Positions 1 to 11,991 are shown, counted from the first letter of the stretch. The stretch: 64,000 nucleotides of DNA from Procambarus clarkii (GCF_040958095.1 NC_091228.1:11152769-11216768); one strand, 5' to 3'. Program-made: numbers and translations. Notes: generated by a model from the sequence alone, not told the origin.

Positions 1-277
1 CAGTTTCTACAGTATTTAGTAGATCAAGGTAAGATTTACCTGCAGATCTGACTTGATCAAATTTCAGTTCAGCTACTCTAACTGATGTCTCTAAGTGACA
101 AGAGTCAATGGGAGTATCTTTAGTTAAGCCCTCAGCCTTATTAATTAATCTGGTCAAATGACCTTTAAGGCTAATGTAGGTTCTCCTCAATTGCTCAGGA
201 GTAGCCATGTTGGGCTTAGGTTCAAACTTCACAGTGTCAATATATGTATTACTAATGAAGCTTGGGTACTTGTTCAT
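1..277 (-). CDS. BEL/Pao gag N-terminus, partial (copy 1)
   Basis: Second copy of the gag start found at 33415-33711. The reading frame begins at 277 and runs off the window edge. It encodes a charged helical segment (ATPEQLRRTYISLKGHL) of the kind found at the start of BEL/Pao Gag. Only about 92 codons are visible, so the stop seen in copy 2 cannot be checked here. Confidence 0.7.
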   Translation of the reverse strand, partial: MNKYPSFISNTYIDTVKFEPKPNMATPEQLRRTYISLKGHLTRLINKAEGLTKDTPIDSCHLETSVRVAELKFDQVRSAGKSYLDLLNTVET

Positions 278-822
278 TAGTGGACAAGTAACATTAAATG
301 TAGCCTAATTTAAGGTGACTACTTTATGTTTTTCCTCACTTGAGGTTGAATGTACCTACCTACCTAATAACAAATAGCTAGATATTTTGTGCACTGTCTG
401 AACTTCACCATTAGTTCTCGTCCGGTTAGCTCATCTATATCACCATCAGAGTTAATGGAGATTATCCAGCAATACACAAAATAGATACACAAAAATAATG
501 CATACAAGAGAAATATTATGGAGACACTCTAATCAGAGTTATCTCAAAATTTAATCCCACCCTGTATAGGGTCAGCACAAATAATATAATACATACAACA
601 CTGACTAACTTAGGTCTAGTCGTAATAATTCCTAACTAAGAACTATAAAATTATTTAATCTGGGCTTGTACCAAATTCAGCACAATCTCAGCCTAAATTC
701 TACCTACTAACATGGGTAAAGATTATTGTGGTGCAGTAAGGTGAGTATAGTTGTGCTGTATTTTTGTTTTTTTTGTTTTATAAGAGTGCTCTTGCACACA
801 CAGGTGAAACAATTATGTACAG
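278..822. other. BEL spacer between SGNH ORF and gag (copy 1)
   Basis: About 545 bases of AT-rich sequence separate the SGNH-like ORF from gag on the minus strand. I see no further ORF. It is identical to 33712-34256 apart from two T/G differences, and is presumably untranslated leader or an intergenic spacer of the retrotransposon. Confidence 0.5.
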
Positions 823-1368
823 TTAAGTTTGGCTTGCTAGCCACAGCCGTTTGTGATGGTTGATGGTGTTAATTAACTTGTCAACCACATGCAACCTAGA
901 TTCCCCTGACAAGTGTACACCATCTCTGGTCAGGTTCTGTCTGTAAGGTCTGGCTGTAAATTGGATATATGTGGCATCCAATCTCACTCGTTTTTTCAGC
1001 CTGAAATTTATGTACTTAGTTGCTCTCAGGTAGTATTCTGGGGTTACTCCCCAACGATTATCTTGACTTGGTTGGCGAGGTTCCACTAATGTGAATACTA
1101 CCGATTCACTGATAAGCTTGAAAGAAGCAATTATGGCTTTGAGGTGTTTGATCACCTCGGCTGGATGACAAGTGGGGTGGATGTCATTACCACCTAAGTA
1201 TATAATGGTTAGATGGTGAGGCCACTCTAACGCAGGTGTTAGGGTGGGGTTATTATAAAAGTTATGAGCTGTTGCTCCTGGTGACCTAAAGATTCTCACC
1301 TCTGTGTGAGGTATAGGTCTAAGTATTGTGGGTAATTGGCTATGACCCACTAAAGCTACCTTATACAT
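823..1368 (-). CDS. SGNH/GDSL-hydrolase-like ORF of BEL/Pao element (copy 1)
   Basis: A 181-codon uninterrupted ORF with an ATG start, identical to the one at 34257-34802. It lies between the primer binding site and gag, so it is the first ORF of the element. SGNH-family blocks are visible: block I as VALVGHSQ near residue 5 (GHS in place of the usual GDS), block III as YLGGNDIHP near residue 57 (G-x-N-D), and block V as RDGVHLSG near residue 148 (D-x-x-H catalytic pair). These families usually hydrolyse ester bonds of lipids or carbohydrates. The role in a retrotransposon is unknown. No signal peptide or membrane segment is apparent. Confidence 0.75.
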   Translation of the reverse strand: MYKVALVGHSQLPTILRPIPHTEVRIFRSPGATAHNFYNNPTLTPALEWPHHLTIIYLGGNDIHPTCHPAEVIKHLKAIIASFKLISESVVFTLVEPRQPSQDNRWGVTPEYYLRATKYINFRLKKRVRLDATYIQFTARPYRQNLTRDGVHLSGESRLHVVDKLINTINHHKRLWLASQT

Positions 1369-1518
1369 GAGGTGAAAGTAGCAATATGTTAGTGTGATCT
1401 AGGCTAACTGATGTGTTACACTGTTAGTTGACTCAATTAATTAAATAGTTAGTCTAGCTTCTATCACACAAGGATTAGTTATTAATGATTAATATTTTAA
1501 TTATAAATTTAATGCCTA

Positions 1519-1535
1519 TCCGGTTCGAAGGACCA
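1519..1535 (-). promoter_or_regulatory. tRNA primer binding site (copy 1)
   Basis: On the minus strand TGGTCCTTCGAACCGGA begins three bases after the LTR end. It is complementary to a tRNA 3' end of the form TCCGG(T/C)TCGAAGGACCA, which resembles animal tRNA-Tyr with one mismatch. See the second copy at 34953-34969. Confidence 0.65.
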
Positions 1536-1538
1536 TAA

Positions 1539-3149
1539 TGTGGGACATTTGGGGCTTGAATCTGATTATTTAAATATTAATGTAGTAAATTAAATTACGA
1601 AGGACCACCCGCTTTTATAGTAAAGAGGAAAGCTAAGAATTTCTGATCATTAGATAATTCCTAGATGAACCAGTAACTATGGATAAAATACTAGAGAATA
1701 TGATCATAGAAATAATTAATGGGCTGTATAATTAAATGAATCAAACCCTCAAACACCTACATTGGGGGGTTATTACTGGAAGTCAGTACATCCAGGAACT
1801 AGTGTGGTTCGTTCACTAATCCAAATTATAATAAGCTAATCCTATGAATTATAGTGAAACTAATGTCATTACCATAAATGGGAACATAGATTATAAGTAT
1901 AATAATGATAGTCACAATAAACACATGTTAATCCTGAGGAATTCTGCATGTAAGTAATTCAGAAATTTCATGAATGAATACAAAGAATCTTAGCTTAAAG
2001 ACGATTCCTTTATGTAAGCCACGACGCTTCCTCTAATTCCCTGGGCTCGGCTGGCTGACGAATGGGATGGATTAACATGGGAGAAGGCGGCAGGGAGAAT
2101 TCTTCTCACGTGCTGCAAGACAAATATTTACAGTAGCAACTAATTAAACTACTGAATCTCTATATTCAAGAATTTAAGAGTTACAGGTGATAATAAGTAA
2201 TCACCTGGTTTTGGTGTTATCATGCGTCTTCACGGTCAATCACCCAGCTACTACACTACACTTTACCAGATGCATCGAATAAAGATAAGATACTTAGCTA
2301 ATATGGGCACTGTATAAGTTTTAAGATTGCCGAAATTCGCGTCCCCAGGCTCTGGCTTCAGCCTATCCTGGATAATGGCGCGCTTCCCTGGCCAGTCACG
2401 TGTAGTCAGGAACCAGATTAAAAAGGTTCCTTATGTTACACCAGCACCAGTTGAAGATATTATCTGCGAGGTTGTTCACGCCTCACAGTGGCGACTTTCA
2501 TCTGAGGATGGATAACGTCTACCCTGATGGCTGGGCAATGGCGTCTCCTCGTGAGCACAATACGGGTAGGTCTGCCTCAGAGCTTCCCTCCACGTGTACT
2601 GGCTTGGTCCTCCTCACCCACGCCGCGTCCCGCGTTCATTAAACAAGTTATTGTCACGAACATTAATATTTCTCGTATTTATGCTTGAAATGTTGGAGAC
2701 TGGACGGGTTTATTATTTAGAAGAGGGAAATATTATTATTTGCCAGTTTAGTGATAGTAAACGTATAAGGGAGAGGAATTAATGTCTCCCCATGGCATTC
2801 ACTCGTGACGTTAACTTTTATTACTCGATAATCGCTATGACTCTAACGCTCTATTCGGCTCTTAGTTGGAAGTCAATTTATCTGTAATTAATTATCATAC
2901 AGAATGCCTTGGTTATAGAGAATCGAATTTAATTCTCAGATACATTGGATATAATGTGTTTATTGTAATAAAATCTGACGCAATACTGGCGTCGGATGAC
3001 GTGAGAATTCTAGCCTACTGCACAGATGAAATTATTAGTACATGAGAATTCGACGTGGTGTTAATTTTACTTACTACAATAATTAGTAGAGTTAGTAATA
3101 ATTAATGAGAATACAACAGTGTTGGATTCGGTGTTGGAAATTTCCAACA
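1539..3149 (-). mobile_element. BEL/Pao 5' LTR (copy 1)
   Basis: Long terminal repeat of about 1.6 kb. On the minus strand it starts TGTTGGAAATTTCC and ends CCCACA, giving the usual TG...CA ends. It is essentially identical to 34973-36584 and about 1.3% different from the 3' LTR at 26331-27941. The short ORFs inside it (for example 2327-2782) have no coding character beyond chance. It is followed on the plus strand by ACCTA, the target duplication. Confidence 0.9.
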
Positions 3150-5344
3150 ACCTAGTCTTCACTCTGAACGACCCCGACATAAGAGAAATCGGTTTTGATG
3201 CCCCAGTAGGAATGAGCGACCACAGTGTACTGGTGTTTGAGTACTTGATTGAAGAAGGGTTATTGAACTCGAGGAGGGAGACCGAAAACAAAAGGTTAGC
3301 ATACCGAAAGGGAAACTATGAGGGGATAAGAAAATTCCTAACAGATATAGCATGGGAAACTGAGCTCAGGGGAAAGATGGCCCAAGACATGATGGAAAAC
3401 ATCACGCAGAAGTGCAAGGACGCAGCAAACAAGTTTGTCCCAGTCCAAAAGGAAAACAGTGAAATGAAGATGAGAAACCCATGGTTTAATCAGAGATGTT
3501 GGCTAGCTAAGCTGCAAAGTAAAAGGGCATGGAGAAACTATTGGAGTAACAGGACACTTGAGAGCAGAGAAAAATATCAGAATGCCAGGAATGAATATGT
3601 CATGATGAGAAGAGAGGCAGAAAGACAATACGAAAACGACATCGCAAGCAAGGCAAAGACTCAGCCTAAATTGTTGCATAGCCACATCAGGAGAAAAACA
3701 ACAGTAAAGGAACAGGTTATGAAATTAAGAATAGGGGAAGAAGGATTAACTACAAACAACAAGGAAGTGTGTGAGGAACTGAATAAGAAATTACAGAAGG
3801 TCTTCACCTTAGAGCAAGGAAAAATCCCAGAGATAAGAGAGGCAATAGCTAACCAGGAACCACTGGAAGAGTTTGAGATTACTAGCAGGGAAGTAAGAAA
3901 GTGTTACCTAGAGTTGGATGTGACAAAGGCTATAGTCACAGATGGAATCTCCCCTTGGATACTAAAGGAAGGAGCAAAAGAACTGTGCCTGCCACTCCCC
4001 ATGGTGTACAACAAATCACTGGCAATAGGGGAACTGCCAGAAATTTAGAAAGCAGCTAACGTAGTCCCGATATACAAGAAAGGAGATAGACAGGAGGTAC
4101 TGAATTACAGGCTAGTGTCCCTAACCTGCATTCCATGTAAGCTGATGGAGAAGATTGTGCGAAGAAAGCTAATGGAACATCTGGAGCGAAAGAACTTTGT
4201 AACACAGCATCAACATGGGTTCAGGGATGGCAGGTCCTGCCTCACAGGGTTTCTTGAATTCTACGACCAGGCAACAAAAATCAGTCAAGAAAGAGAAGGG
4301 TGGGCAGACTGCATATTTTTGGATTGTCAGGAAGCCTTTGATACAGTACCACACAAGAGGCTAGTGAAAAAGCTGGATATGCAGGCCGGTGTGAAAGGGA
4401 AGGTACTCCATTGGATAAAGGAGTACCTAAGCAACAGGAGACAACGAGTCAGTGTAAGGGGTGAGGTCTCAGATTGGCGAGACGTTACAAGTGGAGTCCC
4501 GCAGGGGTCAGTCCTTGGACCTATACTGTTTCTGATATATGTAAATGATCTCCCATAGGGTATAGAATCGTTTCTCTCAATGTTTGCTGATGATGCTGTT
4601 TGCTGATGAGTGAATGGTCCAACAAATGGTTGTTGAAGTTCAACCCGAGTAAATGCAAAGTAATGTAACTAGGCAGTGGAAACAGGAGGCCAGACACAGG
4701 ATACAGAATAGGAGATGAAGTACTTAATGAAACGGACAGAGAGAAAGATCTAGGAGTTGATATCACACCAAACCTGTCTCCTGAAGCCCACATAAAAAGA
4801 ATAACGTCTGCGGCATATGCGAGGCTGGCTAATATCAGAACAGCGTTCAGGAACCTTTGTAAGGAATCATTCAGAATCTTGTACACCACATATGTAAGAC
4901 CAATCCTGGAGTATGCGGCCCCAGCATGGAGCCCGTACCTTGTCAAGCACAAAACGAAGCTGGAAAAAGTCCAAAGGTATGCCACTAGACTAGTCCCAGA
5001 GCTAAGAAGCATCAGTTACGAGGAAAGGCTGCGGGAAATGCACCTTACGACCCTGGAGGACAGAAGAGTAAGGGTACACATGATCACAACCTACAAAAAT
5101 TCTCAGGGGAATCGACCGGTTAAACAAGGATAAACTATTCAACACTGGTGGTACGCAAACAAGGGGACACAGGTGGAAACTGAGTACTCACATGAGCCAC
5201 TGGAACATTAGAAGGAATTTTTTCAGTGTCAGAGTAGTTAACGGATGGAATGCATTAGGCTGTGATGTGGTGGAGGTTGACTCCATACACAGTTTCAAAT
5301 GTAAATATGATAGAGGCGAGTAGGCTCAGGAACCTGTACACCAG
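3150..5344 (+). pseudogene. LINE-A ORF2, RT half (copy 1), broken
   Basis: Copy of 36585-38779. The endonuclease C-terminus resumes directly after the LTR and leads into the linker and reverse transcriptase of a CR1/Jockey-like LINE. In-frame stops interrupt it after ELPEI (near 4046) and after VNDLP (near 4556). About 40 codons are deleted after FADDA. It differs from copy 2 by one visible substitution (SLTCIPCK here, SLTCNPCK there). It is not translatable as one protein. Confidence 0.9.
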
Positions 5345-5350
5345 GTTATT

Positions 5351-5737
5351 ATGGCTGGTAATGGGAACAATCCCATTATTTGCATTAGCGTGGGAGGAAA
5401 TGATGTTGGTCGAGTCAGGAGTGAGGAACTGATTCAGAGGTATAAAACAGCCATAGAGTTAGTTAGGAGCAAGGGAGGAATCCCGATCATATGTGGCATT
5501 CTTCCAAGAAAGGGAGTGGGAAATGAATGGATATCGAGGGCACTTGGTGTCAATTGCCGGCTGGAAAGATATTGCAAATCAAATGCAATATCTTTCATAG
5601 ACAACTGGGAACACTTCTATGGAAGAAATGAAATGTATGCTCGTGATGGGGTGCATCTATCGAGAGCTGGGGTTGTTGCTGTTGCGAACTCGCTAGAAGA
5701 AGTGGTTAGAGGTGTTTGTTTGGGTTTAAACTGTTAG
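5351..5737 (+). CDS. LINE-B ORF1 C-terminus, SGNH esterase-like (copy 1)
   Basis: Identical to 38786-39172. It encodes the C-terminal two thirds of an SGNH hydrolase domain of the type known in ORF1 of CR1-like LINEs: SVGGNDVG (block III) and RDGVHLSRAG (block V). The block I serine motif is missing because the element is 5'-truncated, so the fragment cannot be a complete enzyme. Confidence 0.8.
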   Translation: MAGNGNNPIICISVGGNDVGRVRSEELIQRYKTAIELVRSKGGIPIICGILPRKGVGNEWISRALGVNCRLERYCKSNAISFIDNWEHFYGRNEMYARDGVHLSRAGVVAVANSLEEVVRGVCLGLNC

Positions 5738-5748
5738 TAGATAGAGGT

Positions 5749-8500
5749 ATGGGAATTGATTTGGAGGAAGGAGGTAATAAAAGTATGTGTTTGTGGGAGA
5801 AAGGAATTGGCAAAACGATCAGGGAAAGAGAAGGTCCGCAAAATAACAATTCACTTAGGGTATATTACACTAACAGTAGAAGTCTAAGAAATAAAATTAA
5901 CGAATTAAATGCTCTTGTCTGCACAGAAAAAATAGATATTATTGCACTTACCGAAACGTGGATGAATGTAGAAAATAGAGAACTATTAGCTGAATATCAA
6001 ATATATGGATTTAAACTATTTCACACAGATAGATATATTAGACGAGGAGGTGGAGTAGCCATATATGTTAGGGACAATTTGAAATGTAGTCTCAAAGAGG
6101 GAATCAAAACAGAGCCACACACAGAAACTATTTGGATTGAATTAAACGAAAAAGCTAATAATATTATAATAGGAGTAATATATAGGCCACCAAATTTAGA
6201 CAGAATGGAAGCAAAGCATCTATGGGATGAAATATCTAGAGCATCTAGATCTAACAGTATTTATGTCATGGGTGACTTTAATTTTAGCGGAATAAACTGG
6301 TTGAACAAAACAGGGAATAGTGAAGCAGAAGATTTTCTAGAATTAATTGACGATTGCTTTCTTACGCAACACATTAAGGAACCAACACGGGAAAATAATA
6401 TTTTAGATTTAGTGTTAACTAACAGGGAAACGCAAATTAATGACATCGAAATAGGGAGTGAGCTAGGGAGCAGTGATCACAAAGAAATCAGATTTAGCAT
6501 AGAATGGAATAGACCAGTAGGAGAAAATTCTGTTAAAGTGCCAGATTTTCGAAAAGCTGATTTTAATAGCCTAAGAAATTTTTTGGGTCAAATTGATTGG
6601 AAAGGCTTGGGTATGGGGTGTGGGCCGGTCTTGGAGCGAGACATGAACCCAGCGATAGGTGACTTAAATGGGGATTTCGATGTGGATTCAATATATAACT
6701 TATTTAAGAATATTCTAAACAAAGCACAGGAACGTAGTATACCATACAAATTGAATAGATCGTATACTAATGACCCAAAGTGGATAACAAAGAATTTGAA
6801 GAACCTTATAGGTAAAAAGAGAGCTTGGTACAAAAGGATTAAAAATGGGGAGGTCACTTTAGAACAGGAATTCGTACAACTGGTTAGAAATGTTAAAAAA
6901 GAGATAAGGAAAGCAAAAAGAAACTATGAAGTTCGCATAGCAGGGCAAGCAAAGACAAATCCTAAAGGGTTTTTTCAGTTATATCGTACTAAGACTAGGG
7001 AAAGGATAGGTCCATTAAAAACTGAGACAGGTCAAATAACAGATAGTGATGAAGAGATGAGTAGTATTTTTAATAAATATTTTGTATCTGTATTTACTAA
7101 AGAGGAACTTAACAATATGCCTTCAGCCGAACAAGTCTATGTGGGTGGGGACGAGGACAGGTTGACGAGTTTAGCAGTTACCAGGGAGGATGTTCTTAAA
7201 CAAATAGTAAAACTCAAACCAAACAAATCCCCAGGGCCGGATGAAGTGTTTGCTAGGGTGCTTAAAGAATGCAAAGAGGAGCTTTGTGACCCACTGTCAA
7301 CCATATTTAATAAATCAATAGAGTCAGGCAGAGTGCCAGAGTTTTGGAAAGTTGCTAATGTGATACCAGTTTTTAAGAAAGGAGATAGATCACTTGCGTC
7401 TAACTATCGACCAATTAGCCTAACGTCTATTGTGGGAAAGTTACTCGAATCTATAATAGCAAATAAAATTCGTCTTCATCTTGAAAAACATAAATTAATA
7501 ATTGAGTCGCAACATGGTTTTATAAATGGCCGTTCATGTTTAACAAATTTGTTATCTTTTTATTCTAGCATTGTTGAGGCAGTTGATAGTGGTAAGGATG
7601 GCGATGTTGTATACCTTGACTTTAGCAAAGCTTTTGATACAGTGCCACATGAAAGACTGATTAAAAAAATAGAGTCTCATGGTATTGGGGGTGCTATATT
7701 AAGCTGGATTAGGGCATGGCTATACCAAAGGAAACAGAGAGTTAGTATAAATGGAATCAAGTCAGAGTGGGAAAATGTTGTAAGTGGAGTGCCTCAAGGC
7801 TCTGTCCTGGGACCTCTGTTGTTTATAATATATATAAATGATTTAGATTCAGGTTTGAGTAGCAACATTTGCAAATTTGCCGATGATACGAAAATCGGTA
7901 GGGAAATTAATTCGGAGGAGGACTCACTATCACTTCAAGTTGATCTAGATAGGGTTTTGAAATGGTCAAAGGATTGGCAGATGCAGTTTAATGCTGATAA
8001 ATGTAAAGTTCTGAGGTTAGGTAATGATGATAGAGTTACAAGATACGAGCTAGATGGTGTTGTGATTGCGAAGTCGGATTGCGAAAGGGATCTGGGAGTT
8101 ATGATTAGTAAGAATTTAAAACAAAAGGATCAATGCATAAATGTTCGTAATAAGGCAAATCGGACACTTGGATTTATTAATCGCAGCGTTAGTAACAAGA
8201 CACCTGGTGTGGTTCTCAAGCTATATCTTGCTCTAGTTAGGCCCCATTTAGATTATGCAGTTCAGTTTTGGTCGCCATATTATAGAATGGATATAAATTC
8301 ACTTGAACGTGTCCAGCGTAGGATGACTAAGTTAATTCCCCAAATTAGAAATCTTTCATATGAAGAAAGATTAACAAAGCTTAAGTTGCATTCACTGGAA
8401 AGGCGAAGAGTTAGGGGTGACATGATAGAGGTTTACAAGTGGATGAATGGACATAACCGGGGGGATATTAATAGGGTATTAAAAGTATCAACACAGGACA
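5749..8500 (+). CDS. LINE-B ORF2 endonuclease/reverse transcriptase, cut by gap (copy 1)
   Basis: Open from the ATG at 5749 to the N gap at 8501, with about 917 codons visible. It is identical at the residue level, as far as I can see, to the complete ORF2 at 39184-42120. The endonuclease (IIALTETW, MGDFNFSG, SSDHK) and reverse transcriptase ([23 protein letters not shown]) motifs are all present. The C-terminal ~60 residues fall in the gap. Any apparent translation through the Ns up to 9003 is meaningless. Confidence 0.9.
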
Positions 8501-9000
8501 NNNNNNNNNNNNNNNNNNNNNNNNNNNNNNNNNNNNNNNNNNNNNNNNNNNNNNNNNNNNNNNNNNNNNNNNNNNNNNNNNNNNNNNNNNNNNNNNNNNN
8601 NNNNNNNNNNNNNNNNNNNNNNNNNNNNNNNNNNNNNNNNNNNNNNNNNNNNNNNNNNNNNNNNNNNNNNNNNNNNNNNNNNNNNNNNNNNNNNNNNNNN
8701 NNNNNNNNNNNNNNNNNNNNNNNNNNNNNNNNNNNNNNNNNNNNNNNNNNNNNNNNNNNNNNNNNNNNNNNNNNNNNNNNNNNNNNNNNNNNNNNNNNNN
8801 NNNNNNNNNNNNNNNNNNNNNNNNNNNNNNNNNNNNNNNNNNNNNNNNNNNNNNNNNNNNNNNNNNNNNNNNNNNNNNNNNNNNNNNNNNNNNNNNNNNN
8901 NNNNNNNNNNNNNNNNNNNNNNNNNNNNNNNNNNNNNNNNNNNNNNNNNNNNNNNNNNNNNNNNNNNNNNNNNNNNNNNNNNNNNNNNNNNNNNNNNNNN
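8501..9000. other. Assembly gap, exactly 500 Ns
   Basis: A run of exactly 500 N, a typical placeholder for a scaffold gap of unknown size. It interrupts LINE-B ORF2 at the base corresponding to 41935. Confidence 0.98.
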
Positions 9001-9136
9001 TAGAGGAGCTAGGTTTTATAACCCTAGCTAGGGACTTTTGTTAAATTAATTTTGCATACAGTAATTTTTTAATTAAGTACTGTACAAGTCCCTAGTAGTT
9101 CTCCTCTCATATCTGTCCCAACAATTTTCCCACACT
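9001..9136 (+). repeat. Dispersed repeat, inverted partner at 18820-18954
   Basis: It starts directly at the gap edge with TAGAGGAGCTAGG. It aligns over about 130 bases, with scattered mismatches, to the reverse complement of 18820-18954. The shared blocks include CCCTAGCTAG and CAGTAATTTTTTAATT. Probably the end of an LTR or other transposon whose body is not recognisable here. Confidence 0.65.
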
Positions 9137-9147
9137 GCAAGCGGATG

Positions 9148-9280
9148 ATGGAATGGGGGGAAAGGGAGAGAGGATGAGGGGAAAGGGAGAAAGGATGAGG
9201 GGAAAGAGAGATATGATGAGGGGAAAGGGAAAAAGGATGAGGGGAAGGGAGAGAGGATGAGGGGAAAGGGAGACAGGGTA
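9148..9280. repeat. Purine-rich minisatellite, ~20-bp unit
   Basis: Five to six imperfect copies of a unit like GAGGGGAAAGGGAGAAAGGAT. ORFs through it (low-complexity S/P/H reading on the minus strand) are by-products. Confidence 0.85.
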
Positions 9281-9639
9281 ATTTTTGCCTCACTGGACTC
9301 AATTCTCTGCCCAAGATTTCGAAGGAAGTCACAAACATTCCCTTATTTCAGGCCACAAATTCTGGACAATGCCATTCTGGCCATCTTTCTGAGCCTCAGT
9401 AACCACAGCTTACCGTTACCGTTGTCACGTTACCGTGACAGTGTAACCGTTATACTGTCACTGCCGGAGTCCTGAGTGTTGGTATGGCTGCTTGTTGCTT
9501 GAGCCTGACGAATTAAAGGTCACTTGGTTGACCACGCAGTCGTCCGGTTCACTGGTGCTGTTTGATGCTGACCTTTCTGCTGTTCTCCCGGTGTCTGAGT
9601 AAGAGCTCATGCCTGCTCTGTAACATTTGCCAAACGGGG
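9281..9639. other. No recognised feature
   Basis: Unique-looking sequence with a short GTTACCGT-rich patch near 9410-9455. I see no supportable gene. Confidence 0.4.
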
Positions 9640-10631
9640 AACATCCATACTCGGCCTCTTGCTACACACAGCTGAGCTAGCGTTGTGAACACCTCCACAG
9701 TTGCAGGATCGGGGGAACTATTTTCTCACCCAGCTGAAGTTTGTTTCTGCACTTATCAGAGAGGTGAGACTTTCTGCTGAAATGACATCATAGATCATGT
9801 TGACAGCTCCAAGATTTATGCCCCCATCTGCAACATTGCAGACATATTATGGGCTCTTCCACATACTTTGCCACATGCCTGTAGCCAGCCCCGGTGATGA
9901 ACACTTTCTCGGAAACTTTACCTCTCACTAGAGCCACCAACTGATTCCTAGATTCACCTTTAATAAGGTGACGCTTGGCCCACACAAATCGTTGGTCGTC
10001 AAGGATGAATACTGGGGATTGGAATCTGAGAGTATTTGTAAACAATCACCTTGTCAGTTTCTCATTCTCCTCTGATATTTTTTATGACATTTTCACGATA
10101 TCCTTGTCGGGTCAGAATCGCAACAGCCTCCACACGCTGTTGACTACCGTTAAGTGAGGTCTGTTCACACCCTCCTTCAGCAATGGCTCGAACTTTCGGT
10201 GCTCTCTTCCTATGTTGACTGTCCACAGCAGCTTCTGGTGGTAGGTCATTGTGCGTGAGGTAGGGAAGAGAAGTCTCCACCTCCGCTCACCGTCACCTTC
10301 CTGGGAAAGCTTGTGATAGTTGTGCTATGGTTTCGTCGACACTAGTTTGATCATTCTCAGCGTTGTTCTTCATTCTCTTGTCTTTACCGTTAGTTTCAAT
10401 ATCACTGTCTACACTATGCCTAAGATATTGTCTTCTCCGTTTCTTCTGTCCCTTGGTTAACACTTCCTGATAATCCTTATATATTGCTGATTGGCTACTT
10501 TCTGAGGTTGTGTCCATGTCAATATTGCTGTGGGAGTAACCAGTTCCTCTGTTGCCCAAGATATTTGAACTTGAAGGTTGAGGTGGGGACACGACGAGGT
10601 GTTGGGTGGACAGCAGCAGGCACATGTCCAC
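9640..10631 (-). pseudogene. Degenerate LINE ORF1 (Gag-like, zinc knuckles)
   Basis: Three overlapping minus-strand frames read as one damaged protein. First is a Ser/Lys-rich N-terminus with a basic patch (GQKKRRRQYLRH, 10293-10631). Next comes a middle part (10062-10280, VEAVAILTRQGYREN). Last is a C-terminal part (9788-10045) ending in the CCHC knuckle CLQCCRWGHKSWSC. A second knuckle-like CNCGGVHNASSAVC follows in another frame near 9680. The arrangement of an acidic/basic N-terminus, RRM-like middle and CCHC knuckles matches ORF1 of Jockey/I/R1-type LINEs. Frame changes between segments show it is dead. No reverse transcriptase follows it. Confidence 0.6.
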
Positions 10632-11008
10632 ACGCTACGTGACCACACAGTCAACTACACATTTATTTTACATGAAAATCATATCACATAAAAAAATAAA
10701 CAGAAATAAAAACGTGATGTTCTTCGATCTCTAAATATTTTGCCACACTCGGCACATTTATAGGTCTTTAATCTATAAACATAATACTGAAAGGCGCAGT
10801 ATGTGTGTAGCATTTTCCTTCAGGATAATTACACAGAAAAGAGATGTTATGAAACGCATCACAGTCTCGCGTCAATCTTGATGCTTCAATAGTGTTTCTT
10901 AGAGTTAGACTAGATGTGAGTATTTGGCAGTCACAGGTTGTGCTTCTTCTTCTCTAGGGCGCACAATAAATTGCAGCTCACACACAATAATGCTGGCGTT
11001 CTTAGGTT
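10632..11008. other. No recognised feature
   Basis: AT-rich sequence with no coding or repeat signal that I can identify. Confidence 0.4.
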
Positions 11009-11080
11009 TAGGCCTGGTCGAGGACCGGGCCGCGGGGACACTAAAAAGCCCCGAAATCATCTCAAGATAACCTCAAGATA
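11009..11080 (+). mobile_element. SINE 3' fragment
   Basis: Matches the 3' part of the complete SINE at 14313-14562 (GGACCGGGCCGCGGGGACAC, then GCCCCGAAATCA and CTCAAGATAACCTCAAGATA). The tRNA-like head is missing, so this is a 5'-truncated copy. Confidence 0.85.
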
Positions 11081-11848
11081 AGGCCCAAAGTGAAGTAGAA
11101 GAAAACCGCATTAAGTACGATGTCGGGATACTTCCAAACCTCGAATGACTTTCGTGTGTGTCCATGTTTATTCATTTGATACTAGTGCAAAACTTTTGCT
11201 ATTTTCAGTCTCAAACAATTGCCATTGCATTACCAACTGAAAAAAAATAAAATTCCCCCAGGGCTCTGCCCCCCGATCCGTTTTCTGTAACAGTTGCCTT
11301 ACAACCGTTTTCTGCAACTAATAGTGTATGCAGCAAAGCACAACCTAATCTATATTACATTGCTTACAGGTTATAAAATTCTTGAAGGTTAATCCTTTAT
11401 TCAATACTAATTATTAATTACTAAGAGCTATTAAGGCTTCCGATAGGTAAATTACTGTACTCCGACAGGATGCAACTATAAAAGCGGTTTAAATCGTTTA
11501 GAAAATCGCTATTTTTAGCCTAGATAACATAACATTTAAAAAGATCATAAGCACACCACATTCAAAAGCGCATATCTAATATTTCATGACATGAGATTAC
11601 AAACAGAACAATTATCTATGATCCAAGAGAGTTGAAAACTTCAGTAAAGTTCATATATCAAACCGGAAAAAAAAAAATTGTACCAACATACATATATCTA
11701 AATGTTCTTTTACCAAACCGCAAAAGTACCAAAAAAAATAATTATTTTTCCATTAATTCCTATAATAATTTCTGAAAGCTAAGAACGTACGATTCGTGAC
11801 TATTGCCAATTGTCACTATAGGTACTATCTAAACAGGAGGATGCGTTG
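11081..11848. other. AT-rich, no recognised feature
   Basis: No ORF of interest. Several short homopolymer A runs (near 11240, 11666 and 11732). I see no tandem structure. Confidence 0.4.
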
Positions 11849-11991
11849 TCAAGAGTCATATTTCCATCAGGCATCGTATTTTAAAAACTGCATTTGAGTT
11901 TGGGCAAAATCTGACCAATCACAATTTTTAACTTATATACATATTTTCGGTATAAAATGTCGAAATTTAAAACTCTAAATACGTGCAATCA
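11849..11991. repeat. Satellite unit (left part)
   Basis: One unit of the ~165-bp satellite that continues at 13880. Shared blocks include AGAGTCATATTTCC, AATCTGACCAATCAC and AATACGTGCAATCA. The unit is interrupted at 11992 by the LINE ORF1 insertion. Confidence 0.75.

Larger units (their letters stand above)
1..8500. repeat. 8.5-kb near-identical copy of 33435-41935
   Basis: This stretch matches 33435-41935 base for base apart from a handful of differences that I could see: two T/G changes near 767, a 1-bp indel near 2212, and one A/T change near 4132. It contains the same BEL/LINE-A insertion junction and the same LINE-B insertion point, so it is a copy of the locus, not two independent insertions of the same families. 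The copy runs off the left window edge and stops at the N gap at 8501. Either a very recent duplication or an uncollapsed assembly duplicate fits; I favour the latter. Confidence 0.95.

Noticed and set aside
2327-2782. Three short ORFs inside the LTR (also at 27119 and 35762)
   Set aside because: They are conserved only because the LTRs are copies; there is no domain, and they overlap each other.
5716-9003. 1095-codon ORF continuing through the gap
   Set aside because: The last ~167 residues are translated Ns; only sequence up to 8500 is real.
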